Numbered from the stretch's first letter, positions 1 to 9,258 are shown. The stretch is 64,000 bases of DNA from Pseudomonas ovata (GCF_003131185.1 NZ_QFFU01000012.1:124001-188000); one strand, 5' to 3'. Notes: generated by a model not told the origin, from the letters alone. Numbers and translations: made by a program.

Positions 1-2
1 CG

Positions 3-1340
3 CCCGAGTTGCTCGATGAGGTGACCGGCCTGGTCGAATGGCCGGTGCCGCTGGTGTGCTCTTTCGAGGAGCGCTTCCTGGAAGTGCCGCAGGAAGCCCT
101 GATCACCACCATGCAGGACAACCAGAAGTACTTCTGCCTGCTGGACGCCGAGGGCAAGCTGCTGCCGCGCTTCATCACCGTGGCCAACATCGAGAGCAAG
201 GACCCGGCGCAGATCGTCTCGGGTAACGAGAAAGTCGTGCGTCCGCGCCTGACCGACGCCGAGTTCTTCTTCAAGCAGGACAAGAAGCAGAAGCTCGAAA
301 GCTTCAACGAGCGCCTCAAGAACGTCGTGTTCCAGGCCCAGTTGGGCAGCGTGTTCGACAAGGCCGAGCGCGTTTCGACCCTGGCGGCCTACATCGCGCC
401 ACGCATCGGCGGCGACGCCGGGCGTGCCGCACGGGCCGGCCTGCTGTCCAAGTGCGACCTGTCGACCGAGATGGTCGGCGAATTCCCTGAAATGCAGGGC
501 ATCGCCGGTTACTACTACGCCAAGGCCGACGGCGAACCTGAAGATGTCGCCCTGGCGCTGAACGAGCAGTACATGCCGCGCGGTGCCGGCGCCGAACTGC
601 CGACCACCGTTACCGGTGCCGCCGTGGCCATCGCCGACAAGCTCGACACCCTGGTGGGCATCTTCGGCATCGGCATGCTGCCCACCGGCAGCAAGGACCC
701 CTACGCGCTGCGTCGTGCAGCACTGGGCATCCTGCGCATCCTGATCGACAAGAAGTACGACCTCAACCTGGTCGAGACCGTGAAGTTCGCGGTCACGCTG
801 TTCGGCGCCAAGGTCAAGGCTGCCGGCTTGGCCGACCAGGTGCTGGAATTCATCTTCGACCGCCTGCGTGCACGCTACGAAGACGAAGGCATCGACGTGG
901 CCGTGTACCTCTCGGTGCGTGCGCTGCAGCCGGCCTCGGCACTGGACTTCGACCAGCGCGTGCAGGCCGTGCAGGCCTTCCGTGCCCTGCCACAGGCGGC
1001 GGCCCTGGCCGCCGTGAACAAGCGCGTCTCGAACCTGCTGGCCAAGGCCGAGGGCAAGGTTGCCCAGACCGTCGAGCCCAAGTACTTCGACAACGCCAGC
1101 GAGTTCTCGCTGTATTCGGCCGTGCAACAGGCCGACCACGCCGTGCAGCCACTGGCCGCCGAGCGCAAGTACACCGAGTCGCTGGCGCGTCTGGCCAGCC
1201 TGCGCGAGCCGGTCGATGCCTTCTTCGCTGCGGTGATGGTCAACGCCGAGGACGCCAACGTACGGGCCAACCGCTATGCGCTGCTGGCACGTCTGCGCGG
1301 GCTGTTCCTGGGCGTGGCCGACATCTCGTTGCTGGGCTGA
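3..1340 (+). CDS. glyS: Glycyl-tRNA synthetase beta subunit, 3' part
   Basis: The reading frame is already open at the left edge and ends in TGA at 1338-1340, so about 445 C-terminal residues of a protein normally near 684 residues are present. GlyS is the tRNA-binding beta subunit of the bacterial alpha2beta2 glycyl-tRNA synthetase and acts in the cytoplasm. The family block around residues 60-95 of the fragment (VANIESKDP, then EKVVRPRLTDAEFF) is intact, and the helical C-terminal anticodon-binding region is complete. glyQ is expected just upstream, outside the window. The next gene, gmhB, starts 10 bases after the stop, so the two are probably cotranscribed. A TTG at position 9 is not the true start. 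Confidence 0.97.
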   Translation, partial: PELLDEVTGLVEWPVPLVCSFEERFLEVPQEALITTMQDNQKYFCLLDAEGKLLPRFITVANIESKDPAQIVSGNEKVVRPRLTDAEFFFKQDKKQKLESFNERLKNVVFQAQLGSVFDKAERVSTLAAYIAPRIGGDAGRAARAGLLSKCDLSTEMVGEFPEMQGIAGYYYAKADGEPEDVALALNEQYMPRGAGAELPTTVTGAAVAIADKLDTLVGIFGIGMLPTGSKDPYALRRAALGILRILIDKKYDLNLVETVKFAVTLFGAKVKAAGLADQVLEFIFDRLRARYEDEGIDVAVYLSVRALQPASALDFDQRVQAVQAFRALPQAAALAAVNKRVSNLLAKAEGKVAQTVEPKYFDNASEFSLYSAVQQADHAVQPLAAERKYTESLARLASLREPVDAFFAAVMVNAEDANVRANRYALLARLRGLFLGVADISLLG

Positions 1341-1350
1341 GGGGTAGAGC

Positions 1351-1893
1351 GTGAAGCTGCTGATTCTCGATCGGGACGGGGTGATCAACCATGACTCCGA
1401 CGCCTACATCAAGTCGCTGGAGGAGTGGATTCCCATTCCCGGCTCCATCGAGGCCATCGCAGCATTGAGCAAGGCAGGCTGGACGGTGGCTGTGGCCACC
1501 AACCAGTCCGGCATTGCCCGAGGTTATTACGACCTGGCCACCCTGGACGCCATGCATGCGCAGTTGTGCATGTTAGTGGCGGAGCAGGGTGGCGAGGTGG
1601 GTCTGATCGTTTATTGTCCACACGGCCCCGATGCCGGCTGCGACTGCCGCAAGCCGCTGCCGGGCATGCTGCAGACCATCGCCCGGCATTACCACACCGA
1701 CCTTGCCGGTGTATGGTTTGTGGGTGACAGCCCCGGCGACCTGCAGGCGGCGCTGGCCGTCGAGGCGCAGCCGGTGCTGGTGCTGACCGGCAAAGGTCGC
1801 CGGACAATGGACCGCCAGGTACCGGCCGGGACGCTGATCTTCGAAGATCTGGCGGCCATTGCCGAAGAACTTATCCACAACCGTCACCGGTAA
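1351..1893 (+). CDS. gmhB: D-glycero-beta-D-manno-heptose 1,7-bisphosphate 7-phosphatase
   Basis: A 180-residue HAD-superfamily phosphatase that removes the 7-phosphate in the ADP-heptose pathway for lipopolysaccharide core synthesis. The nucleophile motif is at D7 and D9 (LDRDGV), motif II is ATNQSG near residue 49, and the Mg-binding aspartates sit in GDSPGD near 125. The zinc loop typical of GmhB is present (C89, H91, C97, C99), which separates it from histidinol-phosphatase relatives that lack it. The start is GTG at 1351 after a GGGG-type ribosome site. It lies between glyS and an acyltransferase, the usual pseudomonad order. A perfect DnaA box (1871-1879) overlaps its last codons. Confidence 0.93.
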   Translation: MKLLILDRDGVINHDSDAYIKSLEEWIPIPGSIEAIAALSKAGWTVAVATNQSGIARGYYDLATLDAMHAQLCMLVAEQGGEVGLIVYCPHGPDAGCDCRKPLPGMLQTIARHYHTDLAGVWFVGDSPGDLQAALAVEAQPVLVLTGKGRRTMDRQVPAGTLIFEDLAAIAEELIHNRHR

Positions 1894-1958
1894 CGCCCTG
1901 ACCGGCGAACTCCGGGCACGGGCCATCAACGGGCGCACGCCCCTAGGTAAAAGCAGGC

Positions 1959-2729
1959 ATGTCGATCATCCGGACGCTCAGAATCTCTATCTTTTACCTG
2001 CTGCTGGGCACCAGCGCCTTCGCCTGGTGCACCCTGAGCTTTTTCATCGCACCGTTTTTATCGTTCAAAAGCCGCTACCGCTTCATCAACGTGAACTGGT
2101 GCCGGTTTGCCCTGTTGCTGTCACGGGTGCTGCTGGGCATCAACATCAAGGTGACGGGCGAGCACAACGTGCCCACTACCCCTTGCGTGATCGTGTCCAA
2201 TCACCAGAGCACCTGGGAAACCTTCTTTCTGTCGGCGTACTTCGAGCCGCTCAGCCAGGTGCTCAAGCGTGAACTGCTGTATGTGCCGTTCTTTGGCTGG
2301 GCCATGGCCATGCTGCGGCCCATCGCCATCGACCGCTCCAACCCCAAGGCGGCACTCAAGGAGATTGCCCGCAAGGGTGACCAGTTGCTCAAGGACGGCG
2401 TCTGGGTACTGATCTTTCCGGAAGGCACGCGCGTGCCCTATGGCAAGGTCGGCAAATTCTCCCGGGGCGGTGCTGCCCTGGCCGTGAACGCCAACCTGCC
2501 GGTGCTGCCGATTGCCCACAACGCCGGCAAGTACTGGCCCAAGGAAGGCTGGCACAAGACGCCGGGCACCATCGAGGTGGTGATCGGCGAGCCGATGTTC
2601 GCTGAAGGCACCGGACCCCGCGCCATTGCTGCGCTCAATGACCGGGTCCAGGCCTGGAACGAAGCCACGCAACGGGCCATGGGATCGCCGGCCATCTTGA
2701 TGACGAATGACGAAAAAGTCCCTGCGTGA
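1959..2729 (+). CDS. 1-acyl-sn-glycerol-3-phosphate acyltransferase (PlsC family)
   Basis: A 256-residue membrane acyltransferase with two hydrophobic N-terminal segments (about residues 6-34 and 48-62). Motif I is NHQSTWE at 81-87, with Glu where the textbook H(X4)D motif has Asp; this variant is common in the family. Motif III is FPEGTR at 153-158. By family it makes phosphatidic acid from lysophosphatidic acid at the inner membrane. The gene follows gmhB by 65 bases and ends the glyS-gmhB-plsC run before the hairpin at 2859. It could instead be one of the specialised pseudomonad PlsC paralogues (lptA/hdtS type), so no symbol is given. Confidence 0.9.
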   Translation: MSIIRTLRISIFYLLLGTSAFAWCTLSFFIAPFLSFKSRYRFINVNWCRFALLLSRVLLGINIKVTGEHNVPTTPCVIVSNHQSTWETFFLSAYFEPLSQVLKRELLYVPFFGWAMAMLRPIAIDRSNPKAALKEIARKGDQLLKDGVWVLIFPEGTRVPYGKVGKFSRGGAALAVNANLPVLPIAHNAGKYWPKEGWHKTPGTIEVVIGEPMFAEGTGPRAIAALNDRVQAWNEATQRAMGSPAILMTNDEKVPA

Positions 2730-2858
2730 AATTGTGGATAACCTGTGTGCGAATTTTCTGAAACACACAAATAATCGCTCTATCTGATTGATTTGGTTAC
2801 TTATTTCATAAGGGCCAAAACACCCTGAAAACGTGCATAAGTTTTCATGAGCCTCTGG

Positions 2859-2887
2859 ACCGGCCCTTTGCGGAGGCCGGTTTTTTT
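2859..2887 (+). terminator. Rho-independent terminator after the plsC-type gene
   Basis: A 7-bp perfect stem (ACCGGCC at 2859-2865 with GGCCGGT at 2875-2881) is followed at once by a run of T residues. It lies about 130 bases after the acyltransferase stop and before the ECF sigma gene. A perfect DnaA box (2733-2741) lies between the stop and the hairpin. Confidence 0.85.
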
Positions 2888-2943
2888 ATGCCGGTCATCA
2901 GCACATCTGTACCGTGATTGCTCATCTGCATTTAGCCATCATA

Positions 2944-2962
2944 GAATTGCGACTAATTCTTA
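2944..2962 (+). promoter_or_regulatory. Candidate Fur box upstream of the ECF sigma gene
   Basis: The imperfect palindrome GAATTGCGACTAATTC, with AT-rich flanks, lies 25-45 bases before the sigma start. Genes of this family are normally Fur-repressed, and the position fits. The match to a Fur consensus is only partial, so this is inference. Confidence 0.4.
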
Positions 2963-2986
2963 AATGCATTCAGGGCGGACCGCGCG

Positions 2987-3487
2987 GTGCCTATCGAAAC
3001 CTCGTCCATCGACATGCTTTACCGCGATCATCATGGCTGGCTGCAAGGCTGGCTGCGCAAACGCTTGGGCGACCATGAACGCGCTGCCGACGTTGCTCAG
3101 GACACCTTCCTGCGTTTGCTGATCACCCGCCGCTTGCCCGCTATCGATGAGGGCCGTACCTACCTGGCGCAGATTGCCCGCAACCTGGTGATCGACCAGT
3201 GGCGGCGCCAGCGCATCGAACGGGCTTACCTGGACAGCCTGGCCCACTTGCCGGAACCGCAAACGCCGTCACTGGAAACCCGCGCCATGGTCATCGAAAC
3301 CTTGTTGCAGATCGACAGCATGCTCGACGCCATGCCGGCGCGGGTGCGCGAAGCCTTCCTGCTGTCGCGTTTTGAAGGGCTGGACTACGCGCAGATTGCC
3401 GAGCGCCTGCAAGTGAGTGTCAGCTCGGTGCAGAAGTACATGCTGCGTGCCATCAGCGCCTGTTACCAGGTGTTGTACGCCGAATGA
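2987..3487 (+). CDS. FecI-family ECF RNA polymerase sigma factor
   Basis: A 166-residue iron-starvation type ECF sigma factor. Region 2 covers about residues 10-75 (AADVAQDTFLRLL, then TYLAQIARNLVIDQWRR). Region 4 covers about 110-160, with the helix-turn-helix LDYAQIAERLQVSVSSVQKYM. The likely start is GTG after GGGCGGA. The gene overlaps the following fecR by 4 bases (ATGA), so they are translationally coupled. By family it transcribes the neighbouring TonB receptor gene when the receptor and FecR signal that the cognate siderophore is present. A second system with the same gene order lies at 21.8-25.9 kb, and its sigma factor has clearly different sequence. Confidence 0.92.
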   Translation: MPIETSSIDMLYRDHHGWLQGWLRKRLGDHERAADVAQDTFLRLLITRRLPAIDEGRTYLAQIARNLVIDQWRRQRIERAYLDSLAHLPEPQTPSLETRAMVIETLLQIDSMLDAMPARVREAFLLSRFEGLDYAQIAERLQVSVSSVQKYMLRAISACYQVLYAE

Positions 3488-4443
3488 AACCGGCCCGCGA
3501 AGCCCCGATCGATGAGGCGGTCGTCGAGCAGGCCAGCCACTGGCTGATGCTGCACTGGAATGGCGAGCTGGACGCCGACCAGCAACGCCGCTTCCATGCA
3601 TGGCAGGCGGCCGACAGCGAACACCGCAGGGCCTGGCAGCGTTTCGAACAGTTGCAGGGCACCTTGAGCGGCGTGCCAGCCGACATGGCCGGCGCAGTGT
3701 TGCGTCAGCAACCGGATACCCACAAGCGCCAGACGCTCAAGCTGCTGGGCCTGCTGGCGGTGGCCGGTGGTGCCGGTTACCTGGCCCGGAGCCGCCTGCC
3801 GTGGCGCGAGGCCATGGCCGACCTGCGCAGTGGAGCCGGCACGCCGATGAACCAGACCCTGGTCGATGGCAGCCAGCTCAGCCTCAACAGCGGCACGGCG
3901 GTGGATATTCGCTATAGCGCTGGCGAACGGCGGATTCAGTTATTGAGTGGCGAAATCCTTCTACAAAGTGGCCATGATCCGGCCCGCAGACCCTTGATCG
4001 TCGAGACAGCGGCTGGTGAGATCCAGGCGCTGGGCACGCGCTTTTCGGTGTACGAGGTCGACGGTGGCAGCCGTGTGACGCTGTTCGAGGGTGAGCTGGA
4101 ACTGCGCCCCTTCAAGGCAGCGGCTACACGCCTGTATGCCGGGCAGCAGTGCTGGTTCAGCACCGAGCGGGCAGGGCAGGTCATCGAAGCCGATACCAAT
4201 GCCATTGCCTGGACCCAGGGCCGGCTGGTGGCCGAACGCATGCCGCTGGGGCGCTTCATCCATGAACTGTCGCGCCATCGGCCGGGCGTGCTGCGTTGCG
4301 ACCCGGCAGTGGCCGGGCTGCCACTGACCGGAGTCTTTCCACTGGCCGATACCGACCGGGTGCTGCTGGCGTTGCAACAGTCGCTACCGGTCGAAGTACA
4401 CCGGCTGACGCGTTATTGGGTAACAGTGAGCGCACCGCAATAA
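3484..4443 (+). CDS. FecR-family anti-sigma regulator
   Basis: A 319-residue single-pass inner-membrane regulator. The N-terminal cytoplasmic domain (residues 10-60, with the conserved ASHWLMLHWNGELD and WQRFEQLQ blocks) binds the sigma factor. One membrane segment lies at about 85-101. The periplasmic FecR domain (about 110-215) includes LVDGSQLSLNSGT and IQALGTRFSV, and a C-terminal STN-like part contacts the receptor signalling domain. It overlaps the sigma gene by 4 bases. Together the three genes form an outer-membrane to sigma signalling relay. Confidence 0.93.
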   Translation: MKPAREAPIDEAVVEQASHWLMLHWNGELDADQQRRFHAWQAADSEHRRAWQRFEQLQGTLSGVPADMAGAVLRQQPDTHKRQTLKLLGLLAVAGGAGYLARSRLPWREAMADLRSGAGTPMNQTLVDGSQLSLNSGTAVDIRYSAGERRIQLLSGEILLQSGHDPARRPLIVETAAGEIQALGTRFSVYEVDGGSRVTLFEGELELRPFKAAATRLYAGQQCWFSTERAGQVIEADTNAIAWTQGRLVAERMPLGRFIHELSRHRPGVLRCDPAVAGLPLTGVFPLADTDRVLLALQQSLPVEVHRLTRYWVTVSAPQ

Positions 4444-4458
4444 CCACCTTACAGGACC

Positions 4459-4492
4459 GGCTTCAGCCGGGAATGGCTTTCCCGGCCGAAGC
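4459..4492. repeat. Intercistronic hairpin between fecR and the TonB receptor gene
   Basis: An 8-bp perfect stem (GCCGGGAA 4466-4473 with TTCCCGGC 4479-4486) is extended by GGCTTC/GAAGC. There is no T run, so it is more likely a REP-like or mRNA-stabilising hairpin than a terminator. Confidence 0.5.
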
Positions 4493-4621
4493 GGATCGCC
4501 GCCCGTCCGCTCCTGCGAATCAGTTATTCAACAATTTTTTTGATTGGCCTTGTCGGTTTTGCATGCTCGCTCGGGATACCTCTTGAACTCATCCTGCCGC
4601 CTTCGTCAGAGGATCCCCAGC

Positions 4622-7066
4622 GTGCCGCATCTACTCATCCCATATCGTTCCCGACTCAGTCTTTGCGTGCGCAGCGCGCTGTTCACCGGCCTGTTGGCTG
4701 CCGTCCCGGGCCTGCCGGTGCTGGCGGCCGGCGAACCGTCGGCCAGCCGTGAGCAGAGCCGTGGCTATGCCATTCCTGCCGGCAACCTGGATCAGGTGCT
4801 CAATCGCTTTGCCAGTGAGGCGGGCATTCTGCTGTCGGCCGATGCCCAGCTTACGGCCGGTAAACGCAGCCCAGGGCTGAATGGCAATTACGGGGTGGGT
4901 GAGGGCCTGGCCAGGCTGCTGGCGGGTACCGGTTTGCAGGCGATCAATACCGGGGGCAATTATGCGCTGGCGGTGGCGGTCGAGACGGGAAAGGCGGTGG
5001 AACTGGGGGCGACGCGCATTCAGGACGCCGGCCTGGAGCTGCAAAGTGAAGGGACTGGCGCGTATGTTTCGACACGCCCCTCAAGCAGCGCCACCAAACT
5101 GGGCTTGAGCCTCAAGGAAACACCGCAATCGGTCACCGTGATTACCCGCCAGCGACTTGATGATCAAAAGCTGTCCAGCATCACCGACGTGCTGGAGGCG
5201 ACGGTGGGCATCAGCACTTTCAACCAGGGCATTGGCACCGACCTGGACCAGCCCTATTCGCGCGGTTTCATGATTTCCAATTATCTGGTCGATGGCTTGC
5301 CGAAATCGTCGAGCAAACTGTTCAGCCTGCAGGCCTCAACCGCCATGTTCGATCGGGTCGAGGTCGTGCGTGGCGCCACCGGGTTGATGAGCGGCATGGG
5401 CAGCCCGGGCGCCTCCATCAACATGGTTCGCAAGCGTCCTACGGCACAGAACCAGGCCAGCGTCAGTGCCGAGGCAGGGCGCTGGGACCAGTACGGCGTG
5501 GGCACTGATGTATCCGGCCCACTCAACAGCACCGGCACGATTCGCAGCCGCCTGGTGCTCGACCACAAGGACCGCAACAGTTGGCTGGACCGCTATGAAA
5601 GCCGTGCGGACCTGGCTTATGGCATCACTGAGTTCGACCTCAGCGAACAGACCTTGCTGAGCGTCGGTTTCAGCTACCAGAGCAATGACAATGAACAGCC
5701 GCTGCGCAGCGGGGTGCCATTGTTTTACGACAATAACTACAGTACCGGCACCCGCATCAACCTGCCGCGTTCGTATAACAATGCGCCGGACTGGAGCTAT
5801 TACGACACCCGCCAGAGCAACCTTTTCGTGTCGCTGGATCATGCCTTCGATAACGGCTGGAACGGCAAGGTTGAAATCAGCCGCAGCCGCAACGAGCAGG
5901 ATGCGATCTCCTACTACCAGTATGGCGAGATCGATGCCACCACCGGGCTGGGCAGCAGTATTGCGCCGGCCAAGTGGGTTGAAACCAATACGGTCAACAG
6001 CCTGGACGCCTACGCCACCGGCCCGTTTTCGTTCCTGGGCCGCGAGCATGAACTGGTCGCCGGCGTGGCTTTGTCGCACACCGATATCAAGTCCGATAAC
6101 TATGGCTGGCTGTACAGCTGGAACAGCAACTACGACGGCACGCTGGGCAATGTGTGGGACTGGAATGGCCGCGGTGCAAACCGCCCGGACTTCAACCGCA
6201 CGGGCAAGACCACGACCGAAGAAACCCAGTACAGCGCCTACCTGACCTCACGGTTCAGCCTGACCGATGCCACTCACCTCATCATCGGTTCTCGAGTCAT
6301 GGACTGGAAACGCAATGCCCGCACCGTCTCCACGACAGGCGTGCGCAGCCGGCAGGACAAGACTGAAAGCGGTGTGGTCGTACCCTTTGCCGGCCTGATC
6401 TATGATCTGGACGACACATGGTCGCTGTATGGCAGCTACACGCAGATATTCAATCCACAAAGCGCCACAGTCCGCGACATCAATAACAGTCCGCTTGAAC
6501 CGGAGGAAGGCACCGCCTATGAAGTCGGGATAAAGGCCGCCTTCAACAACGGCCGGCTCAATGCCAACCTGGCCCTGTTCAAGGTCGAGCAGGACAACGT
6601 GGCCGAGTACGACGGCACCCTCAGCGCCTACCGCTCGCTGCAAGGCATCACCACCGAAGGCGTAGAACTGGAAGCCAATGGCGAACTGAGCGAAGGCTGG
6701 AACATTGCGGGCGGCTATGCCTACAGCCTGAGCGAGGACGCACAGGGCAACCGGGCCATGAGCCGCATACCTCGGCATAACGTCAAAGGCTTCACCACCT
6801 ATCGTCTGTCGGGGGCTTTGCACCGGCTCACAATCGGCGGCGGATTCAACTGGAAAAGCCGCTATGGCTTCGAGGGTGAAGGCTACCCTGAACAGGGCAG
6901 CTACATGTTGCTGAGCGCCATGACCCGCTATGACATCAACCAGAACCTGTCAGCGACCTTGAATGCCAGCAACCTGCTCGATAAGAAGTACTATGCCTCG
7001 ATCACCGATAACGGCGTGTATGGCGAGCCGAGGAATCTGATCCTGTCGCTGAAGTATTCGTTCTGA
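4622..7066 (+). CDS. TonB-dependent siderophore receptor, FpvA-like, with signalling domain
   Basis: An outer-membrane ferric-siderophore receptor of about 814 residues. GTG at 4622 is chosen over further-upstream starts because AGAGGA sits 8-13 bases before it and a signal peptide ending LPVLAA follows directly. The order is signal peptide (about 1-36), STN signalling domain (about 45-110, with the YAIPAGNLDQVLNRFA block), plug (about 150-265, with ETPQSVTVITRQRL and RVEVVRGATGLMSG), then a 22-strand barrel ending in the terminal Phe (LKYSF). The STN domain matches its placement behind a sigma/FecR pair. The plug and early barrel resemble pyoverdine-type receptors. The substrate cannot be fixed from sequence alone. 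Confidence 0.93.
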   Translation: MPHLLIPYRSRLSLCVRSALFTGLLAAVPGLPVLAAGEPSASREQSRGYAIPAGNLDQVLNRFASEAGILLSADAQLTAGKRSPGLNGNYGVGEGLARLLAGTGLQAINTGGNYALAVAVETGKAVELGATRIQDAGLELQSEGTGAYVSTRPSSSATKLGLSLKETPQSVTVITRQRLDDQKLSSITDVLEATVGISTFNQGIGTDLDQPYSRGFMISNYLVDGLPKSSSKLFSLQASTAMFDRVEVVRGATGLMSGMGSPGASINMVRKRPTAQNQASVSAEAGRWDQYGVGTDVSGPLNSTGTIRSRLVLDHKDRNSWLDRYESRADLAYGITEFDLSEQTLLSVGFSYQSNDNEQPLRSGVPLFYDNNYSTGTRINLPRSYNNAPDWSYYDTRQSNLFVSLDHAFDNGWNGKVEISRSRNEQDAISYYQYGEIDATTGLGSSIAPAKWVETNTVNSLDAYATGPFSFLGREHELVAGVALSHTDIKSDNYGWLYSWNSNYDGTLGNVWDWNGRGANRPDFNRTGKTTTEETQYSAYLTSRFSLTDATHLIIGSRVMDWKRNARTVSTTGVRSRQDKTESGVVVPFAGLIYDLDDTWSLYGSYTQIFNPQSATVRDINNSPLEPEEGTAYEVGIKAAFNNGRLNANLALFKVEQDNVAEYDGTLSAYRSLQGITTEGVELEANGELSEGWNIAGGYAYSLSEDAQGNRAMSRIPRHNVKGFTTYRLSGALHRLTIGGGFNWKSRYGFEGEGYPEQGSYMLLSAMTRYDINQNLSATLNASNLLDKKYYASITDNGVYGEPRNLILSLKYSF

Positions 7067-7105
7067 GGCTGAAAGCCATGCTGTTCACCCCGGTCATTTC
7101 TCATA

Positions 7106-7121
7106 TGTTCCACGTGGAACA
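7106..7121. other. parS: parS centromere site (perfect palindrome)
   Basis: TGTTCCACGTGGAACA, a perfect 16-bp palindrome matching the pseudomonad ParB site, lies in the gap between the TonB receptor and the metallophosphoesterase gene, about 9 kb from oriC. ParA and ParB are encoded at 29.0-30.7 kb. Confidence 0.93.
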
Positions 7122-7219
7122 CTCGGTCTAATTCTCTCTGCACACCGGCTGGCCTGGGTTCCTATGAGCCAGCCGCGTTTCACACACGTTGCGTCATGAA
7201 AGACTCAAGACGCACCGCC

Positions 7220-7948
7220 TCAGACTTCAATCAAGAGGTCCGGGATAAACCCCGTGCATTCGCCGGGATAGCCTCGCGGATTTGAAACAAGCCGGCAGCC
7301 CGAGACAACGGTGTCGATGGCATGATGGGTGTGGCCGAAAATCCAGGCATCCGCCTGGGCCACCAGGTCATGCCATTGGTTGAAGTAGGCCGCGCCCAGG
7401 TGACCGTCATGATCATTACCTGCGACCTCCTGAATCGGGCAGTGATGCGTGATCACCACTGTCTTGCCCTCGAATGCCTTACCAAGTTCATCGGCCAGGA
7501 AACGGCGCGTAGCGATGTTGCGGGCGATGAGGTCGACAGGGCGCAGCTTGCTGTAGCGCTCTCCGATCCGAATGCGCTTGAAGTCGTTCATCCGCTCGGC
7601 ACATACACCCATTGCGACCTGATAGTTTCCGGTGGCGGTGAAGTCTGTCCAGGCCGTAGCCACCAGAAAGCGGGTGTCGCCAATGATCAGGGTCTGGTTG
7701 TCCAGGACATGCACATGCCCGGCGGCGGTCTCTCGCATCTTGATCAGTGTCTTATCGATGTGTCCTTTGTAGAACTCATGATTGCCGCAGGCATAGATCA
7801 CCGGAGCGTTGAAGGTTTCGTTCGCCCAGGTCACCCCACGGCTGCGCACCGAGATATCCCCGGCCAGCACCACCAGATCGGCCTGGACAGCAGGGGGCTG
7901 GAAGTCGACGAATTCCAGGTGCAGGTCGGAGTAAATCAGAAGCTTCAT
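7220..7948 (-). CDS. Metallophosphoesterase (calcineurin-like)
   Basis: A 242-residue protein with the full dimetal phosphoesterase set: D8 and H10 (SDLHLEF), GDI near 33, GNHE near 56, the ITHHCP block near 165, and GHTHH near 206. The start at 7948 is chosen because the family begins with MKLLIYSDLH and a GGAG lies upstream; a longer frame to 8125 adds unrelated residues. The substrate is unknown. The family includes phosphodiesterases and phosphatases acting on nucleotides or small phosphoesters. It is transcribed toward the parS site, opposite to its neighbours. Confidence 0.88.
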   Translation of the reverse strand: MKLLIYSDLHLEFVDFQPPAVQADLVVLAGDISVRSRGVTWANETFNAPVIYACGNHEFYKGHIDKTLIKMRETAAGHVHVLDNQTLIIGDTRFLVATAWTDFTATGNYQVAMGVCAERMNDFKRIRIGERYSKLRPVDLIARNIATRRFLADELGKAFEGKTVVITHHCPIQEVAGNDHDGHLGAAYFNQWHDLVAQADAWIFGHTHHAIDTVVSGCRLVSNPRGYPGECTGFIPDLLIEV

Positions 7949-8185
7949 CGGCTGGCAGGCTCCGTGTCGTATCGCACTTGGCATCGGGTCAAACCGGCAA
8001 GAAGGTTCATCCCGGTGCAGGACGCGATTAAATCGGGTAGGGAAATCGGTCGTCTGGCCCCATCCCACCACCGGTTGAAGAATGGGTATTGCTCCACAGT
8101 TTTGGTCGTTCGCAGGAACCATCACGGCAACAAGCCGTCTGAGCCGCTTGTGTAGCGGCGTCAGTCACTCTATCCGGTGTTATCG

Positions 8186-8641
8186 ATGAAAACGTATACG
8201 CATGACTATCCTCCTTCAACCTATGATCTGGCCACGCCCATGAAGCGTTTTTACGCGGTCATGATTGATGTATCGATAGCTCATATTCTTTTCATTGTCA
8301 CCGAGAAGGTAGTGGGATTATTGGCAGCCTGGTTCTTCGTCTCGATTTCACACTCACTCGAAGTGACCCTGTTCACGATCACTTTTCTGGTGCCTTACCT
8401 GTATCTTTTGTTCGCTGACGCACTGCCGCGCGGACAAAGTCCGGGCAAACGCGTGATGCGAATTTCAGTCGTGGGGTTTCCATTCGAGACCTACTGCACG
8501 CCTTTCAGATCATTGCTGCGCAATTTCCCGAAAATCCTGTTCAGCGTGCTGGACGCGATCTTCGTGTTCTTTGGTCATCGTCGGCGCCTGGGCGACATGC
8601 TGGGCGGGACCATCGTGATCAACAGCAGGAGCCCTCAATGA
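8186..8641 (+). CDS. RDD family membrane protein
   Basis: A 151-residue small integral membrane protein. The RDD-type first helix (RFYAVMIDVSIAHILF, about residues 14-30) is followed by further membrane segments. The conserved RGQSPGKRVMRISVV stretch is near 87-101 and RRLGDMLGGTIVI is near the C-terminus. Some relatives have been reported as Na+/H+ antiporters or membrane chaperones; nothing here decides a role. The next gene overlaps by 4 bases (ATGA), so the two are coupled. The base composition is visibly more AT-rich than in the gyrB cluster. Confidence 0.82.
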   Translation: MKTYTHDYPPSTYDLATPMKRFYAVMIDVSIAHILFIVTEKVVGLLAAWFFVSISHSLEVTLFTITFLVPYLYLLFADALPRGQSPGKRVMRISVVGFPFETYCTPFRSLLRNFPKILFSVLDAIFVFFGHRRRLGDMLGGTIVINSRSPQ

Positions 8642-9258
8642 ACCCTCGCACGGTATCAGCCGCTGAACTGGATGAGTCCTGTCTCACCGACCTGTTTATC
8701 CACGAAAAAAGCCTCTGCTTTTTCGTGCATCAAGGCAGGTGTTATTGGGTGCTGGACCATACCTACAATTTCGACCTTGATGCCGAAAAAGACTACAGCG
8801 CCTATCTGGAGAAGGGCGATATCACGCCTGAGCAATACACCCGGTCCTGCGGGGAATTCAGGAATGGCGTGCTACAGCTTACGGCCGATACCTTTCTGCA
8901 GTACCTGAATGATCCACAGGGGACCGCCGCCGTCTGCGAGCGCCTTGAACATTTTTTCATACCGTCGACAAAGTGCGACCCCAAGGCCTTGCTGGCACGA
9001 GTCGAAGACCATTATCTGTCCGGGGTGGCGCTGAGCCGTGAAGATTTCTGTCTTGCCAATGTCCTGGCCTCACGGTTACCACTGTTCTACATCAACTTTG
9101 ATCGTGAGATTTTCCTGCACATGAATCAGGACCGGTTTCACGAATCGCTGGCCCACCCAGGCTGGTTGGCCAAGTGTGCAGATTTCAATTACCTCATACC
9201 GGATACGCATCGGTACTGGGCCAAGGGTGTGGACTACTGGAAGCTCAGGTTCGTCTGA
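8638..9258 (+). CDS. Uncharacterised protein coupled to the RDD gene
   Basis: A 206-residue protein that I do not recognise. It is acidic, rich in aromatic residues (repeated Y, F, W), has no signal peptide and no membrane segment, and is probably cytoplasmic. It overlaps the RDD gene by 4 bases and was probably made in the same translational unit. Its size and composition resemble immunity-type or contact-dependent accessory proteins, but no toxin gene adjoins it, so this is only a suggestion. Confidence 0.7.
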   Translation: MNPRTVSAAELDESCLTDLFIHEKSLCFFVHQGRCYWVLDHTYNFDLDAEKDYSAYLEKGDITPEQYTRSCGEFRNGVLQLTADTFLQYLNDPQGTAAVCERLEHFFIPSTKCDPKALLARVEDHYLSGVALSREDFCLANVLASRLPLFYINFDREIFLHMNQDRFHESLAHPGWLAKCADFNYLIPDTHRYWAKGVDYWKLRFV

